Positions 62,202-64,000 of a DNA stretch of 64,000 nt are shown here, piece after piece. The position numbers and the translations under genes are program-made. Position 1 is the stretch's first letter; the number at the start of each line of letters is the position of its first letter. The stretch comes from DASVTR01 sp036382855 (GTDB taxonomy: Bacteria > Acidobacteriota > Blastocatellia > Pyrinomonadales > Pyrinomonadaceae): positions 1 to 64,000 of the forward strand of contig DASVPO010000012.1 in NCBI GenBank assembly GCA_036382855.1, read 5' to 3'. The notes beneath the pieces were generated by a model. The model was not told the DNA's origin. It ran no database searches and saw nothing but the letters and a program-made list of their open reading frames with translations.

Positions 62202-64000
62202 CTAAAACTGAGCAACGTTGCGAGCATCGCGTGCTTGCCGGGCGAGGGTTTCAATCCACGCGGCGTTGGCTTCCATTAAGGGGAGGAAGGCTTCGCGTGG
62301 GGCGCGGTTTTCGATGTGCATGTTGTCGTCTGTGTTGATGACTGCGCCGTCGAGTGCTGGCCCAAGCTGGCGTTCGTCGCAGATATACCAGGAGAGCAAG
62401 TCTGCGTCGCTCTTAATCTGTATGCGCGCCAGTTCGGCGGCGACGCGTGGATTGCTCATGCGTTCGGGCAGGCGTTCGAGCGAGAGCGGCACACGGCTAC
62501 CGACGAGTATCAGGTCTTTACCCTCTGTTGCGCCGCCGACGCGGAAGACCATGACGTGCGGAAAGACGCTACGGTATGTTGCCAGCACGCTGCGCAGGCT
62601 ACTGGTCGAAAGCTGGTAAATCTGCAACCACTGGACAAACACGCCGTCCTCTTTCAGGCGGCTGCGGCCCAACTCGAAGAATTGCTGTGTGAAGAGATTG
62701 GCGACGCCCGGAACCCAGGGGTGGCTCGGCTCGCTCACTATCACGTCATACTGCGTCGGATTAACGCGCAGGTATGTTCGCGCGTCGTCAATAATGAGGC
62801 GCGTGCGCGGGTCTGCGAGCGGGCGATTGTTAACGTGGTCAAAGAGGCTTCCGGCCTTGATAACCTCCGGCTCAAGCTCTACGCATTCGAGTGACTTGAC
62901 ATCGGATTGCAGCATCGCGCCGACGCTGACGCCTGAGCCGTAGCCGACTATCAGAGCGTTGTCCATGCGCGGGGCGACGAGGACGGGCAGTTGTCCGAGG
63001 ATGACTTGCGTGGGCATGTCGGCCTGGTCCGAGGCGTTTGTGCGGCCGTTGATAGCCATTGATTTGACGCCCCAGTCTTCGCGCACGGAGACTGTGGCCG
63101 TCGGCCCTTCTTCGTACATCAACAGCTTGTTCGTCAGAGGGCCGTATGTTCTGCCGTCGCCGGGGCCTTCGCCCCATTGCGGATTGGCGCGCAGCCGTAC
63201 AAGCAGGTCATACGCTCCCTTAGACAAGTCGCTCAGGTACATGCGCGGGGCTGTGGCGAACATGAGCAGGATGAGAGCGAAGGTGACGCCGGCGGCGAGG
63301 CTGCGGCGCAACTCGACATCAACGCGCTTGCGGCTCGGCTTGTAAGCCAGACCTGCGAGAATCAGACAGAGGGTGGCGGCAAAGAGAATCGTGAGGCGCG
63401 TGCTCAGTTTTGGAATGAGGATGAAGCCCGTCATAAATGCGCCCGCGATTGCGCCGAGAGTATTGACGGCGTAAGAGCGTCCAACGCGACGCACGGCCAC
63501 ATCTTCCGCAGCATCGCTGGCCCAGACGAGCACGAGCGGCATCACCATCCCCATCAGCAGCGCCGGAAACAGAATCAGGAGCGCCGCGACGAACACTTGC
63601 AACAGCAGAAGGCCGCCCCAGGAGTTGATTTCAAAACGCGTGCCCAAATCAATGAGCAGGCCGGGCGTCTTGTTCGTGACGACGAGACTCAGGAAGAGCA
63701 GGATGGCCGTTGCGAGTTCGACGTTCATAATCGAGCGCCGTAGATCGCCGGTCATCTTTTTAGCGGCGACGATGTACGCGCCGCCTGCTAAGCCCATCAG
63801 GAAGAGCGCGACGACGATGCTGAAGGCGTAGGTGCTCGAACCGATGACCATCGTCAGCACACGCGTCCATGCGACCTGCGTGCTGATGGTGACGAAGCCT
63901 GAGATGGCTGCACAGAGCAGCCAGAATTTAGTGTTGTCTTCCGTAACCTTGGGAGTGAAGGATGAGAAGGATGCTGGTCCGGCTCCGTCTGTTGTGCTTC
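62202..64000 (-). CDS. Membrane-fused spermidine-synthase-like protein, 5' end outside window
   Basis: The frame is open to base 64000, so the N-terminus lies outside. The visible part begins with membrane segments (STYAFSIVVALFLMGLAG, LLLQVFVAALLILFPAL, GAFMTGFILIPKLST, GVTFALILLMFATAPRMY) and ends with a SAM-binding spermidine-synthase-like domain: NALIVGYGSGVSVGAMLQ, CVELEPEVIKAG and VIVSEPSHPWVPGVANLFTQ. Fusions of this kind are common in environmental bacteria; the product is uncertain, since the aminopropyl-acceptor site cannot be judged. A GTG at 63860 would be inside the gene. It runs convergently to hemY, 13 bases apart. Confidence 0.85.
   Translation of the reverse strand, partial: STTDGAGPASFSSFTPKVTEDNTKFWLLCAAISGFVTISTQVAWTRVLTMVIGSSTYAFSIVVALFLMGLAGGAYIVAAKKMTGDLRRSIMNVELATAILLFLSLVVTNKTPGLLIDLGTRFEINSWGGLLLLQVFVAALLILFPALLMGMVMPLVLVWASDAAEDVAVRRVGRSYAVNTLGAIAGAFMTGFILIPKLSTRLTILFAATLCLILAGLAYKPSRKRVDVELRRSLAAGVTFALILLMFATAPRMYLSDLSKGAYDLLVRLRANPQWGEGPGDGRTYGPLTNKLLMYEEGPTATVSVREDWGVKSMAINGRTNASDQADMPTQVILGQLPVLVAPRMDNALIVGYGSGVSVGAMLQSDVKSLECVELEPEVIKAGSLFDHVNNRPLADPRTRLIIDDARTYLRVNPTQYDVIVSEPSHPWVPGVANLFTQQFFELGRSRLKEDGVFVQWLQIYQLSTSSLRSVLATYRSVFPHVMVFRVGGATEGKDLILVGSRVPLSLERLPERMSNPRVAAELARIQIKSDADLLSWYICDERQLGPALDGAVINTDDNMHIENRAPREAFLPLMEANAAWIETLARQARDARNVAQF

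Overview
The window looks like a chromosomal segment of a soil-type Acidobacteriota, most likely Blastocatellia-like. The inference rests on gene content: a tricorn-type protease, two long DUF5916 outer-membrane-type proteins, three DUF4097 proteins beside an ECF sigma/anti-sigma pair, tandem M16 peptidases, a membrane-fused spermidine-synthase-like protein and a hemE-hemH-hemY block. No rRNA, tRNA, CRISPR array, transposase or integrase was seen.

The most striking signal is a family of imperfectly palindromic elements of about 100-115 bp between short genes. They have integron attC architecture: an outer RYYYAAC/GTTRRRY pair, an inner AACTCATTCAA-like arm and a TTAATTCGGGCGTT-like arm. I place nine intact or near-intact copies (438, 1389, 2091, 6554, 11313, 39745, 40489, 41496 and, on the minus strand, 3877), three degenerate ones (2380, 9312, 19831) and two half-sites (5755, 44127). 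They enclose typical cassette cargo: DUF1801, DUF1697, GNAT remnant, gamma-glutamylcyclotransferase, DUF1330, NTF2-like, HicB, a serine hydrolase, a membrane-bactofilin fusion, a cytochrome P450 and several unknowns. With no integrase in view this resembles an integrase-less cassette cluster, broken up by ordinary chromosome and with two copies inverted.

Layout. 1-11.4 kb: cassette zone I. 11.9-18.8 kb: omega-like RNA polymerase subunit, small unknown, Crp/Fnr regulator and three cobalamin-dependent radical SAM enzymes. 18.9-21.7 kb: frameshifted nitrilase, degenerate attC, gamma-glutamylcyclotransferase, DUF1330 and a PEGA-like protein. 21.9-24.1 kb: a receiver / hybrid-kinase / receiver set on the minus strand. 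24.6-29.4 kb: TolB-like propeller, TPR-Fis regulator, FG-GAP repeat protein. 29.5-39.3 kb: LysR regulator, tricorn protease, methyltransferase, acetyltransferase, two M16 peptidases. 39.3-44.6 kb: cassette zone II, ending at an XRE regulator. 44.7-57.2 kb: one long minus-strand block running from ECF sigma and anti-sigma through three DUF4097 proteins to two DUF5916 proteins, probably an envelope regulon. 57.5-62.2 kb: late heme synthesis with an inserted epimerase. 62.2-64 kb: a partial spermidine-synthase-like gene.

Limits: all functional names come from motif recognition by eye, signal peptides and membrane segments are estimated, and outer cassette boundaries were judged manually.
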